64,000 nucleotides of DNA from Terebella lapidaria (Eukaryota > Annelida > Polychaeta > Terebellida > Terebellidae). The stretch's first letter is position 1; every line of letters starts with the position of its first letter. The notes under the pieces are model-generated. The model did not search any database. It saw only the letters and a list, made by a program, of their open reading frames with translations, and had not been told where the DNA came from. The position numbers were made by a program, and so were the translations under genes. Shown piece by piece: positions 31,419 to 43,500 of the stretch. Location: the NCBI GenBank assembly GCA_949152475.1, contig OX424565.1:9617953-9681952 (forward strand). The letters run 5' to 3'.

Positions 31419-32565
31419 ATGCAAGTAGTAAGGTCCCGGTTTAGGTTGGCTTTTCCAGGTTTTGGATGACATCATAGGCACCTCAAAATATGGGCATGTG
31501 TCATAACGTTCGCCATATACTCGCCAGGTGGCGTCATAACGTACCCATAAATGTCTGGAATATCATAACGTACCCATAAATGTCTAGAAAATCATAACGT
31601 ATCCATAAATGTCTGGAAAATCATAACGTACCCATAAATATTCGGAAAATCATAACGTACCCATAAATGTCTGAGAAATCATAACACACCCATAAATGTT
31701 CAGAGAATCAAAACATACCCATAAATGTTTAGAAAATCTTAACGTAACCATAAATGTCTAGAAAATCATAACGCACCCATAAATGTCTGGGATGCTGCTG
31801 CTGTGGCTGATGCTGCTACATACAGTACAAGGTCTCTGACCCCGGCCCCACTCCAGTCACTACACATACAGTACAAGATCTCTGACCCTGGCTGTGGTTG
31901 TGGCTGAATGCTATAGATTTCCTGGGCTCTGATTGGTTAGAAATTGCTGAAGTATGAGAGGAGACAACGCAGAAATTTCTGCAGACTAGACATTTTTTTT
32001 TGGATGATGAGTCTGAACACGTTAAGTTTCCTAGGCTCTGATTAGTTAGAAAATGACATATCTGTGTGATCGATTAAATGATGATGTGTGACCCTATGAC
32101 CTATGATTGATCAAAAATGTTGTTGGACCCTATGATTGATTAAAACAATAATATGTGTATGATTGGTTTTTAAAAAATGTATGGGGTGACCCTATCGAAG
32201 AGGACTAAGTGTATGATTTCCCAGACATTTATGGGTGCGTTATGATTTTCTAGACATTTATGGGTGCGTTATGATTTTCTAAACATTTATGGGTACGTTA
32301 TGATTCTCTAAACATTTATGGGTGCGTTATGATTTCCCAGACATTTATGGTACGTTATGATTTTCTAGACATTTATGGGTACGTTGTGATATTCCAAACA
32401 TTTATGGGTACGTTATGATATTCCAGACATTTATGGGTACGTTATTACGTCACCTGGCGAGTATATGGCGAACGTTATGACACATGCCCATATTTGGAGG
32501 TGCCTATGACGTCATCCAAAACCTGGGAAAACCAACCTGAATCCGGGGCCTCACTACTCATGCAG
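31419..32565. mobile_element. Foldback element of about 1.15 kb
   Basis: Long inverted arms: AGTAGTAAGGTCCCGG / CCGGGGCCTCACTACT at the ends, then TGGATGACATCATAGGCACC, the TCGCCAGGTG segment and, inside, arrays of a 29-30-bp unit (TCATAACGTACCCATAAATG) at about 31,500-31,790, inverted at about 32,220-32,450. The central 430 bp is unique. No transposase is encoded. Confidence 0.8.
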
Positions 32566-32745
32566 ATTCGATCGGGGGCTGTAGGTCCACCAGCAACAGT
32601 TGGTGTGTGGGCAATATTATAATTATCATATGGAAGCTGTAGTTCTACAAGGAACAGTCGGGCTGTAGGTAACATTTTAGTTATTACACTTTTCGGCCGG
32701 GACTGTAGGGTCACCAGTAACAATCGGGCTATGGGCAATATTATA
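32566..32745. repeat. Splice-site-derived minisatellite, third block (diverged)
   Basis: Two to three diverged units (GGCTGTAGGTCCACCAGCAA...GGCAATATTATAATTATCA). These units keep CCACCAGCAACAG, as in the true exon edge, and so may be older copies. Confidence 0.8.
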
Positions 32746-33735
32746 CAGGGTGTTCAATAAATCACCATGTACTTCAAAACTTGATGTGATAGACGGCCGT
32801 ATGTAGAAAATGTATTGCATCAATTCGTTTGATGACCACCACGTGATGATTATGACATAAAGTAGTTGACAACACAATATGAACATATTCTACACTATGG
32901 CGCCCCGTTCATGCCACAAAAAAAGTGAAGTTATTTTTTTTATCTCATACGTATGAAATAATAACTAATACGTATGAGATACCAACTCATATGTATGAGA
33001 TAATAAGTCATAAGTAGTAGATACTAACACATAAGTATGAGATACTAACACATACGTATGAGTTGTCAACACATATGTATGAGTTATTAACACATACGTA
33101 TGAGATAATAAGTCATACGTATGAGTTACTAACACATGTGTTAATAATTCATATGTATGTGTTGATAACTCATACGTATGAATTATTAACACATACATTT
33201 GAGTTAATAACACATACGTATGAGATAATAAGTCATATGTATGAGATAATATGTCATACGTATGAGATACTAACACATACGTATGAGTTATCAACACATA
33301 GGTATGAATTGTTAACACATACGTTTTGGTTAATATCACATACGTATGAGATAATAAGTCATACGTATGAGATAATATGTCATATGTATGAGATACTAAC
33401 ACATACGAATGAGATACTTATCTAATACGTATGAGATTTTTCTTTATAAGTAGATAGATGTGTACACGATGTGACATTGTCATGGAGAGCATAAAAGAAG
33501 CAAGAAGGTTAGATGTAAAACACGGAGGACGAACATATTACTTCTATTCCCACGGCGGTCTAAGGTAAATGGAAATTTTAGTATCTCCTATATGTGTTAG
33601 TATTCCATACGTATGATCTTTTACGTATTGGTTAGTATCACATACGTATGACTTACGTATGACTCCTACGTATTGTGGAATTGATTGGAAATAAATACAT
33701 AACGTCATTGCACAGTGACTTGTTAAAACACCCTG
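32746..33735. mobile_element. TA-flanked TIR element with a TACGTATGA array core
   Basis: The ends CAGGGTGTTCAATAAATCAC and GTGACTTGTTAAAACACCCTG are inverted, with TA duplicated at 32744-32745 and 33736-33737. Excision rejoins the minisatellite unit cleanly. A short frame from ATGGAGAGCATAAAAGAAGC (33,482) is a possible coding remnant; no transposase was recognised. Confidence 0.85.
32946..33436. repeat. 21-bp array of CATACGTATGAG units
   Basis: About 23 units such as ACACATACGTATGAGATAATA, each centred on the palindrome ATACGTAT. Because 21 is divisible by three and the core is palindromic, both strands stay open and read HTYELL/HTYVLL-type repeats; these are not genes. Confidence 0.95.
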
Positions 33736-33890
33736 TAGTTTTATTAGTACCTGGCGGGCTGTGGGTAATATTATACTTATAACACTGGATCAGCCGGCTG
33801 TAGGTTTACCTGTAACGGCCAATGTTATAGTTATTTCACAGTGTCGGTTAGAGGCTATATGCCCACCAGTAACAAGTGGGTTGTTACCAA
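33736..33890. repeat. Splice-site-derived minisatellite, last block
   Basis: Two diverged units (ACCTGGCGGGCTGTGGGTAATATTATA...). The array ends here, about 4 kb from the exon whose edge it copies. Confidence 0.75.
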
Positions 33891-34680
33891 ATAATTGTTC
33901 GAATATAGATCTACACTGATCCGACTAGTTCTTTTCAAATTAAAAGTATAAAATCAATAAAAAACAAAGTATGATATTAGCAAGCCAGCAAATACAGCCG
34001 CCAAGATCGCAGAGGTTGCAGTCAATCTAGACATTAGCGTGAGCTGCAGTCTTATTTCAGTTGTACTTCATTCTCGCCAATAAAATGATTGCCTAACTGT
34101 CCAACTATCACGCATGCCACATATCAATGTTGATAAACTTCAAGGAATAGGAATAATGGGAGTTTTCTGTGTGAGAACATTCCTTATTCATGTTCTGGAG
34201 AAAGTTCATATGTGTAATATATATTTAATATATATTTGATACATGACGTAACAGAGAACAAGGTGAATGTTCGCAAATGAGTGCAGTGGACCCGTGGTTT
34301 ACTGCCCATTCTGATCCAGTTTGCAAACGGGTCATGGTCGTGAATGTATGAAGAATACATGTGGAGCTATGGTCGTTTTGTGACCGGCCTGATGAAAGGT
34401 TCCAGATGCCAATCACGTGTGCTTGCAATATACCATACACCAGTAAAACTTCCTGTGAGACAAATTTGTGCATCCGGTCCATTTTGGGATTTTAACTTTC
34501 TAACTTTTGAAATCATGTGATATTGGCCATCACTGTAACATGTTGCAACTATTTCGTAACTTCCCCTGATTCCTCGGTCTCTTTGCACCCACCCCTAAAG
34601 TAGACGTAAAGGCCTAAAGTTGCTTTGGAGGCACTTCGGTGTAGATGCTGACCTATAACATTTATAACATGTTTGCTACG
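33891..34680. other. No recognisable gene
   Basis: AT-rich sequence with only short frames. The missing first exon of M1AP could be here or farther right, but no ATG-donor pair stood out. Confidence 0.35.
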
Positions 34681-34689
34681 AATGACATC

Positions 34690-35340
34690 CGTTTTGCTCT
34701 ATGACACACCGTACTGGGATACCCCCAAAACAAAAAAACAAAAAACATGTTTGTCCAGGTGACCGTTTCAGAGATATCGATGAAAACTAAAAATGCTGAC
34801 TCCACAAAAAAATTTAACGTCAAGGTCAAAGGTCATCCCTAATACCTCTTAGACATAATTGTTTAGGGTGCAGGTAAAAAAAATAACGTCCGTTTCGCTC
34901 TAAAATAAAGACCATTTCCGAGATATCGATGAAAACGAAAAATGCCAACTCAGCGAAAGGTCAAGGTCAAAGGTTATCCCTACTACCTCTTACACATGTT
35001 TGTCTAGGGCGACAATGAGGTTCCTGTTTGCCACCAGGATCGCCACCATGTAATTCGGGTACAGATAAACCATAGAAACAGTCTACTGTGCCATATAATA
35101 CAAAAACGTAATAATGTTGCATAAATGTTTGTTTTTGCATAATGCAGACAATGGACATGACGTTTTTGTACCTTTTAGGCATAATAGACTGTTTCAGAGC
35201 CCCAAAAGCACATGGCATCAGCAGGTACCCCATTCCGAAAATAACGTTTCACTTTCCGATGAACCGTTTCTGAGATATCATCGAAACGAAAAATGCCAAC
35301 TCAATGAAAAACTTAGCCCAAGGGCTAAGAAAGGTTACCG
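34690..35340. repeat. Repeat family related to Helitron H3 interior, left part
   Basis: Units with TTTCCGAGATATCGATGAAA, ACGAAAAATGCCAACTC and AAGGTCAAAGGTCATCCCT, in inverse orientation to 25,450-26,000. Confidence 0.7.
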
Positions 35341-35344
35341 GACA

Positions 35345-36480
35345 ATATATATTTCATATATTAGCCTTTTGTCCCATGACCTTGAAAATAAGGTCATTGG
35401 TCAATTCAAGGTCACGAGAATATTCAGCATATATCATTCATAGTATGTCCACAATTAATTCCTATTCCTAAGTCGATAATAAGTAAGATATTAGCCATTT
35501 TGTGATCTGACTCTGAAAATGAGGTCAAAGGTCAAGTTCATCAGAATATTCAGCATATAGATATCATTTCCTATATGTTCGCAATTGATTCCTAAGCTGT
35601 AAAGTCGATAACAAACGAGATATTAATAGCTAGTTTGTTCTCTGACTTTGAAAATGAGGTCAAAGGTCAAACTCAAGGTCACCAAAATATTCAGCATATA
35701 TCATTTCCTATATATTCACTATGGATTCCTAAGCTGTAAAGACGATAATAAGCAGGATATTAGCCATTTTGTCCTGTGACCCTGAAATTTAGGTTAATAG
35801 TCAAATTCAAGGTCACAACAATAGTCTGCATATATCATTTCCTACATATTCATAATTGAAGCGAGCTATTAGCCATTTTGCCTTGTGATCTTGAAAATGA
35901 GGTCAAAGGTCAAATTCAAGGTCATGACAATATTCAGCATTTATAATTTTCTATATGTTAACAATTCCTAAACCGTAAAGTTGGTAATAGGCGAGATATT
36001 AGCCATTTTGTTCTGTGACCTTGGAAATTAGGTAAAACATCAAATTCAAGGTCACCATAATATTCAGCATATATCATTTCCTATATGTTCACAATTAATT
36101 CCCAAGCTGTAAAGTCGATAAGAAGTAAGATATTAGCCATTTTGTTCTGTGACCTTGAAAATTAGGTCGAATGTCAAATTCAGGGTTGCGAGAATATTCA
36201 GCATATATCGTTTCCTATATGTTCACAATTGATTCCTAAACTGTAAAGTCGATAATAAGCAAGATATTAGCCATTTTGTTCTGTGACCTTGGAAATTAGG
36301 TAAAACATCAAATTCAAGGTCACCATAATATTCAGCATATATCATTTCCTATATGTTCACAATTGATTCCTAAACTGTAAAGTCGATAATAAGCAAGATA
36401 TTAGCCATTTTGTCCTGTGACCTTGAAATTAGATCAAAGGTCAAATTCAAGGTTACGAGCATATTCAGCATACATCATTT
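35345..36480. repeat. 134-bp tandem repeat rich in AGGTCA
   Basis: About nine units with landmarks GATATTAGCCATTTTGT, TGACCTTGAAAATGAGGTCA, AATTCAAGGTCACGA and ATTCAGCATATATCATTTCC. The best units are spaced exactly 134 bp apart (36,128, 36,262, 36,396). Confidence 0.9.
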
Positions 36481-36849
36481 CCTATTTGTCCACAATTGAT
36501 TCCAAATCTCCAATCTCAATTTTGAGTGAGATATTTGACAAAATGTGTCCCATTATAAAGCATAGGAGAATTCAACATGGGAAATTCCCATTTGGGCCGA
36601 ATTTGGGCCAAAATGGCCCACTTCGAGCGATTCTAGGAAAACGAAACTTATATACGTCACAGGGGTGCATATGAGGATTGTTTTGCTTCAATAAGAAAAA
36701 AAAATTACTCAACAGATTTTGATAAAATGCCCGCCAAAGTCCAAAATTGGCCACCAAAGCCCAAAGCCAAAATAAAGAAACTATAAATCACCTCCCCTTG
36801 GAGTTATTTTTTAGTGTTTTTGTGCAATAATCCAGAAAAGTTTCGATCG

Positions 36850-36936
36850 TAAACCTTGAAGATAAAATTGTTTATGGACAAACGACGGATGGACGACGGA
36901 CGCAACGACATGGCAATAGGCATTGCGTCCGTCTAG
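36850..36936. repeat. GGACGACGGACG segment ending in a hairpin and CTAG
   Basis: GGACGCAA and TTGCGTCC form a stem just before GTCTAG (CTAG at 36933-36936). This resembles a Helitron 3' end, but the next base is A rather than T and no matching 5' end was located. Confidence 0.4.
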
Positions 36937-36944
36937 AGTCCGCG

Positions 36945-37330
36945 AAAACCTAAAAATTTAAGGTCAAGGTCAAAGGTCATCCCTAATACTAGTACCCATT
37001 AGACATATTTGTCCAGCGGAGGAGTCCGAAAATAACCTTCGTTTCACTCTCCAACGCACCGTTTCTGAGATATCGACGAAACAAAAAAATGCCGACTCAG
37101 CAGAAAAATGTAAGGTCCAGGTCAAAGATCATGCCTAATACCCATTAGACATGTGTGTCTAGGGCGACGAGTCCAAAAATAACGTCTGTTTAACTCTACG
37201 GTGCACCGTTTCCGAGATATCGACGAAAACGAAAAATGCCGACTCAGCGAAAATGTCTAAGGGGACGAAAATAACGCCCGTTTCACTCTACAACGCACCG
37301 TTTCCGAGATATACATGGATGCCTCAAGGA
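36945..37330. repeat. Repeat family related to Helitron H3 interior, right part
   Basis: Three further units of the CGTTTCACTCTA...GTTTCCGAGATATCGACG...AAATGCCGACTCAGC type. Confidence 0.8.
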
Positions 37331-37479
37331 TGAATCAGAGAAAAATCTTTCGAGCTATATGTCAAAGGTGGTTTCGACAGATTGATCCCAAAATTCCAAA
37401 ATCAATTGGGTTCCCTGGGGTTACAAGAACCTCTATGCAAAGATCTGCAGCCATTGCATGAATACTTTTTGAGTTATCA

Positions 37480-37700
37480 TCCAAAAACCAAGTCTCAAAA
37501 TCAGCCTTGATTTCATCCTCACGCACGTCGGATCTAGCTCAGAAAGTATACAGCACATATATGCCCGGACAGTGGTGAAAATTTCAAGACGATACATTCA
37601 GGCGCTCTCGAGATATCGCGCGGAAACGAAAACGGCGGAACAAGAAAAAAAATTCTGCTAAAACCATAAATACCTCTAAAATTCACTGAGGATCAAATTC
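37480..37700 (-). mobile_element. Possible decayed 5' end of an H2/H3-type Helitron
   Basis: On the minus strand it reads TTTAGAGGTATTTATGGTTT, TAGCAGAATTTTTTTTCTTG, GTTTCCGCGCGATATCTCGA, parallel to the H3 start (TTATGGTTTTGTCAGAATTT then GGTTTCCGGACGATAACTC). The hairpin has decayed. Confidence 0.4.
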
Positions 37701-37984
37701 AAGGTCACCAAGAGAAGTGCCTATACGCTCATGATACAAACTCGAGCTCTATCTACAAGCATTTTGCCTGCATCGGCCAATCTCCATCTTTCACGTGAAA
37801 CGTTAACTCGACAATTACCACTCAAGGTCATCTTAGGTCAAATTCAATGTGACCAACATATTTACCATACATGTCTTTCTATATGCTAATGATGAATCTT
37901 TCATTCTGATGTGCTTATAATCTTTTTATGTGAAACTTGGGTCAAACCAGGTGAAATTTACACTTTTAATGATTGTTCAAAAAC

Positions 37985-38425
37985 TACGAAGCCCCTAAGG
38001 GGACATGCAGAAAATTAATTTAGAATGACCACTGATTATTTCGAGCGCTCGAAATCATTCCGAGCGCTCGAAATATATTAATTCGAGCTATCGAAATCAT
38101 TTTGAGCTCTCGAAATCATTTTGAGTGCTCGAAATGAATCAATTCGATCGCTCAAAATCATTTCTAGCTCTCAAAATGATTAATTCGAGCTATCGAAATC
38201 ATTTTGATAGCTCGAATTAATTTATTTCGAGCACTCGAAATGATTTCGAGGCTCGAAATAAAACGATTCAAGCACTCGAAATAAATTATTTCGAATGCTC
38301 GAATTGATTTCGATAGCTCGAATTAATATTTCGATCATTTCGAGCGCTCAAATTGATTTCGAGCACTCGAAATAATCAGTGGTCATTCTAAATAATTTTC
38401 TGCATGTCCCTTTAGGGACGCCGTA
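37985..38425. mobile_element. MITE with a TCGAGCGCTCGA array core
   Basis: The ends CCCTAAGGGGACATGCAG and CTGCATGTCCCTTTAGGG are inverted. The TIR runs about 60 bp through TTAGAATGACCACTGATTA. The core (38,038-38,375) is an array of 12-20-bp palindromic words (TTTCGAGCGCTCGAAA, ATTTCGATAGCTCGAA). No ORF. Confidence 0.85.
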
Positions 38426-39013
38426 CAAAACTAACAATTAAGGGTGTAACCTCAAGTTTAGCATAGACCCAGGGGAAGTCCATGAAGGTCGATCATTTGG
38501 TGGAATTGGTTTTTGTCTGTAGGAGTATAAACGGACTATCCCATGTCTGTGTCAGGAATCGAAACAGGTATCGAATGGTAGAGTGTTTTAACAATTCTTG
38601 GTGTGCAAATGTCTTTTTAATGATACAGAATTGAACAATCAGTATTGTATAATGAAACTCTGGAAAATTTGCAAAGTATGCTTGACACATGGGATCGACC
38701 CCAGTGCTACTTATGGGATATATAAATGATGGGTTAACCTCAACAGAGTCTGCGCATTGACAAGTGGTACAAACAACATTCATGTAATGATCAGAGTGTT
38801 TTTCTGTATGATTTCAGTTGTAATAACGACTTCATAAACTGTAACTTTTCATTCCCTCAAAATGTTAACTATGCATATTTCTGAGGTACCGCAAAAACAT
38901 ACTAGTATCTTGATCACATTTTTATCTCAAGACATGCTTTCAAGTATGTTGAGAAATGTACAATTGTGCGTCAGAATTAGGAGAACACGAGTGACCACTT
39001 TCCCATTGAAATT

Positions 39014-39345
39014 GTTCTCTCCCTGGAGTTCAAGTCCACTTCAGTGAGTGAACACACTGACCTTGACAGAATCAAATTTCTTCGCCTTGACTCTTCGACC
39101 CCAAACTCAAGTGACCTGTACACAGCAGCTGTTGTACGGAGGAGTGAGAGTCTCCCCCGGATTAATGTTGGTGCCATATACAGGCGTTTTATAGTAGAGT
39201 CTACTATCGACATCATTTGTACAGCTGTACAGTCTATCGTGAATGGTGCATGTGCCGCAACAGTCAAGTAAGTACAAAGACCGCAACAGGAAAAACAACT
39301 GGTGGAACTCCCGGACTGTCGTGACCGCCAACGGCTTCGTCAGTA
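39014..39345 (+). pseudogene. Possible LINE fragment (linker between endonuclease and reverse transcriptase)
   Basis: Two overlapping frames read ...VESTIDIICTAVQSIVNGA... and SKYKDRNRKNNWWNSRT, an arrangement like the A...C.P...K..WWN linker of LINE ORF2 proteins, split by a frameshift near 39,270. Short and diverged, so this is only a suggestion. Confidence 0.25.
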
Positions 39346-40149
39346 ACTGTGGGATTCATGTCCTATGCTATAGTCGGGCATGTACGGGGGGTCCCTTTGC
39401 ACCTAGAATAGATCTGCATCTAGAATAAGTAACTAAATTTTAACTTGACAAAACCTGGCTGCCTGTCGAATGCGCTTCTTTGGCCTAAGGTATTGCGATC
39501 CCGCGTCTTGAGCATTTTCAAAATTTGCGCCAAGCGACGTAAAGAACAAAATAATAACCGCTCCCAGGCATAACGGACATACCACAATGTGACAGAATGT
39601 CGTGAATGCTGATTGCGGTAAAATCCGTTTAATATCAGATTCTGTAGCCTAGACCTACTGCGGGTAATTTTGTTGGATCAGTGTTTTACTATGCTACCCA
39701 AAATGTCTTTTTTTTTCATATTTCCCTCAATTATCTCAGGTTATTGATTTTTTTATTTGGGTGGGGGGGGGGGGGGAGTTTCCCACAGTCTTTCTGGTTT
39801 TGAATAAAATGAATTTAGACTATTATCCCGATAGTTATGTTAACTGCATTGGCTTGGATTTGTATCAGGTACACTGGATCAAAATGATAAAAAAAAATCA
39901 CATTAAAAAATATATCGGAAAGACGGCCAGACATTTATCTTCCATTACGAAAGGAAGATAAAGTAATAACAAAAGAAAGAGAAATTGGGGAGAACAAAAA
40001 CTCCAAACTAGATAAATTAGCAAAAAGTTGAAGACGAACAATTAGACTGTTGTCGCTAGTGTACTGCTGTGGTTTTAGACGGTGTGTGGCTCCACCAGTT
40101 TCAGACAGTCTGAGAGCCGGTTCACATAGGCTGCAGTTTTTGATCTCCC

Positions 40150-40540
40150 TTGGCTAGCTGGCAATATCCACACGATCACTTCCTACCTATAGTTTCCTCC
40201 GGGCATGGCTCCTCCTCCGCCGGCTTGGATCCCAACTCACGGCTCGCCGTCTCTGTAAAAACCAGCCTATTACTTATAAGGCGAACGGAGAGTCTGCGAT
40301 TGAGTTACGCAGCGGTCCGGGGAATTTTTAGCATACTTCCAGAGCCTTGGTAAGCACCTTCTGCCCCCGCCCCCCCCCCCCCCACCCTCCCGACACCAGC
40401 GGAGAACGAGCCCGACTTCGAGGCTCGACCCCACTATGGCCGCGGCCTCTCTTCTTCCTCCCGCGACGGGTTCAAAACACGAGTGATTTTAGGTTTAGAA
40501 TTGGGCTTTCTGGGAGATAATGCTTTTGCTGTAGAGGTAA
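40150..40540 (+). promoter_or_regulatory. CpG-rich segment, possible promoter with 5' exon
   Basis: Locally GC- and CpG-rich in an AT-rich setting, with good donor sequences CCTTG|GTAAGC (exon end 40349) and GTAGAG|GTAAGA (exon end 40536). It lies between M1AP (minus) and the Ig-domain gene (plus), whose first coding exon has an upstream acceptor and therefore needs a 5' UTR exon. A poly-C run is at about 40,368-40,383. No coding frame was recognised. Confidence 0.3.
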
Positions 40541-43500
40541 GAACCACTTTTTGACACGCATTTACTTAAAGCTTGTTGTTTTCGTCTGTTCGAATTTGTT
40601 TTGGCCGGGCGTGACAAGTGTTTAGCGGCGCTTACGGGCGTTCAATCACCCCCAAGGACATGGCTGACTGGCCGGTAAGCCGCCGGTCCGACCGCCTTTC
40701 CCGCCATGCATTCGTGCTTTTGATCCGGATATGTGAGACCGGAAACAATAGAATACGCAACAGGGCAGACAGATGGGGGTCGGTCAGTCACTCGTATCTG
40801 ACACCGAAACGTGTTGCTTGAGAGTAGGCCTAAAGCTGTGTTATTGTGTAGGATTCTCGTGGATTGCTACAGCTTTAATCTTTTCTTTTATCGTACGTCT
40901 GGATAACGGTTCCCCTTAAACTGTATATAATATATTCCCCTTAGGTCATGAGTGTTATCAATTTGTAGGTGAGCACGTCGATCCGTCTCATGCACAGTAT
41001 AAAAAAATGTCCCAAGCATATGTTTCCGACAATCATCGTTATACCATTAACATTTATCATATATATGTGAGCAAATTTAACGATTTTCCCATTCTATAAA
41101 TCTTTATCAAGAACTTGGTATAGAAGTTTAGGTTGCTCACTTGTATTGAAATTTAGGTTGCCTAAAATATTGCTTTCAAAGTACCGAATCCTTTCCCGCT
41201 GTTATTTCGCCGATATGAAACGGCATTCAGCAAATCTAATGGCGACCAGCAAAGCTCCAGGCGAAATCTCCCCTCGGTTCTGATCATCCTCAACTTGTTC
41301 CGCTATGTGCTAATGCGTCTCGTCTCGTACCCCCAAGTGTTATTGACTCGTGTTCATTTAGCGACTCATAATTCTCTACACTAGTGCCTATCCCTCCAGT
41401 CCGTATAAGAAAGTGACAGTAATACCCCATACCCGTAATGTTGTCTCGCCTTGTCTGGCCCAAGGAATATGTCCAGACATTTCATGATAGCCCAAGCATC
41501 TCGGCTCGAATGCTGACAAGAAGCATGTAACTACGCAGTCAAATTTGGCTGAAGGTTCATTTTTAGTAAAGTATGCCTATATCACATAATTTTTTCGGAT
41601 AGATAAATCTCTCGTTAAAGTTGATTTTATGTGAAAAACCTGTAAAATATGGGCACATAATTATACTCGCAATCTCAAGTTGAATTTCAATGCTAATGGG
41701 AAATCTAGTGTGGAGTGCACCAACAACACATGCATATTCCGAATTTCTTCTGCCCACTGCCGGACATACAAACACACAGATAGCGCAGGTAATCCCAGTC
41801 CCAGACTGAATTCCAACCAGTGCAAGTTGGTGAGCTTCTGTTTACCAGCATTAAATGCCCAAGCCAGATGGCTAGTACCTTCTTATGAAGTCATATTGAA
41901 GACGTTAGGAATCTGCGAAGATAGTTCAGGAGCACCTTCGTTGACCTTCCGTATCAAGATTCAAGAGGTCTGCAAAGGTGCTCTCTTCGCAGATCGCTGG
42001 ATATATATAAACATATTTTGCCCTCGTGGAATCGCGATTGCTAAAACCGTTGCAAAATTCCGCAGAAGTTCTCAGAACCAGTAGAGCCCTACCCTACTGA
42101 ATACGTAGTGTGAATTGGTATGCAACTTTTGAAAGAAAGAACAAGCCAAAAGACTTTTAATTTCGACAATGAACCACAACAGTATGGGTGTTCAGTGAAA
42201 CGACATGGTCATAAAGTCTAGAAAGTCGAGGGTTCGGTGGCACGTTTCAGTTGGCGTTGAGATTTCAGATATATTCAGAATGTTTGAATATAGTTAGGTT
42301 AGTTAACTTTCTGTACGGAGGTAATCACCAGTGTTTGTGGAATGCCACAAAGTAACGAGCGTGGACTACTTATCTGTAGTACTTGTATCGTCTTTATTGC
42401 ACACGAATCATCAACAATGCAGCTGTTCATATATTTCGTTCCAAGTAATGCATTTTTCGACTGAGGTGCTCGGCTAAAGAGCTTGAATGCAACTGCTGGA
42501 GTTTGATTGTCAGTAGTCATGGCAACGTGGGTCACCAGGTGTAGTCGCCATTAAACTGACCGGTCGGTCAACACGGACCATACACAAAGTTACAAACCCA
42601 TCAATGAACGTTATATAAGTGCGTTGTACAGACCATTGCACGGGGCAATACTTTATCGTGCAGTGAGACTATCGTCTATCCCCCTTATTACGAACCGGTC
42701 ATCTTCTTCTAGCGTACTCCAATGGCCGGTGTATTGGTATACCAAGCACAGACATCGTACCGTAGAATTATTGTCTGTACATGCAAATGTACTTTGGTAA
42801 GTTCGTGGCTCTAGTTTGTGGCAGAGGCAATGCTTTGGGAGGTCGATGTAACGCCACGTTAGCTCGACGTGATGCCCGATAACGAGTGAGGTTCACTGCT
42901 GCGTTCTGAGCCGAGGCAAATAATTCCAGATAAGTCGTGATAACCACTAGATTTGCGAGGTGTTCCGTGTTAATCCGAGTGGTACACGCCTTGTAATCAT
43001 GCGATGTGGTTAGAGCTTGGAGGCTGGAGTTCTCAATCTAAATCATTATAACTTTGGTAACTTAGGAGCTACTTCTGTTGGTCTAAAATTCGATGTCGGA
43101 GAAGTAGACTGTCCCATTATAAAAGTACATTTGCAATTGATTTAGCCCACGTATTTTACTGCTATCATAATTTATCATACGTTTATACAAGGGTTTCACG
43201 TGTATGAGTCAAGCGCATAGTGAACATTCTTTGGGGGATTTCGATTTCTATCCGTACGATTTGCTCCGACGTGCTGTCTTCTGTATTCTCTCGAAACATT
43301 ATGCTCGGATGATGTTTTGACTGCTAAAGTTTTGTTTGACTGTGTTCGCTTTCTATTTTCCATATTATGTAATCATCGCTAATATCATATTCATATGATT
43401 GTAATGTAAGCCGTCTCATGTACACCCTTAACGATGTACATATGAAGTATATACACAATTGTATATCCTATCAAACACAGTTGAACATTTCACAATGGGA

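Noticed and set aside
32965..33425. Long HTYELL/HTYVLL ORFs on both strands
   Set aside because: Produced by the palindromic 21-bp array inside a transposon; not evidence of a protein.
34690..37700. Autonomous transposon coding region
   Set aside because: Frames are short (up to about 110 codons), repetitive and lack catalytic motifs.
41680..42084. 134-codon ORF
   Set aside because: Begins at TTG, no family motif, no splice context; kept only as part of the unassigned stretch.
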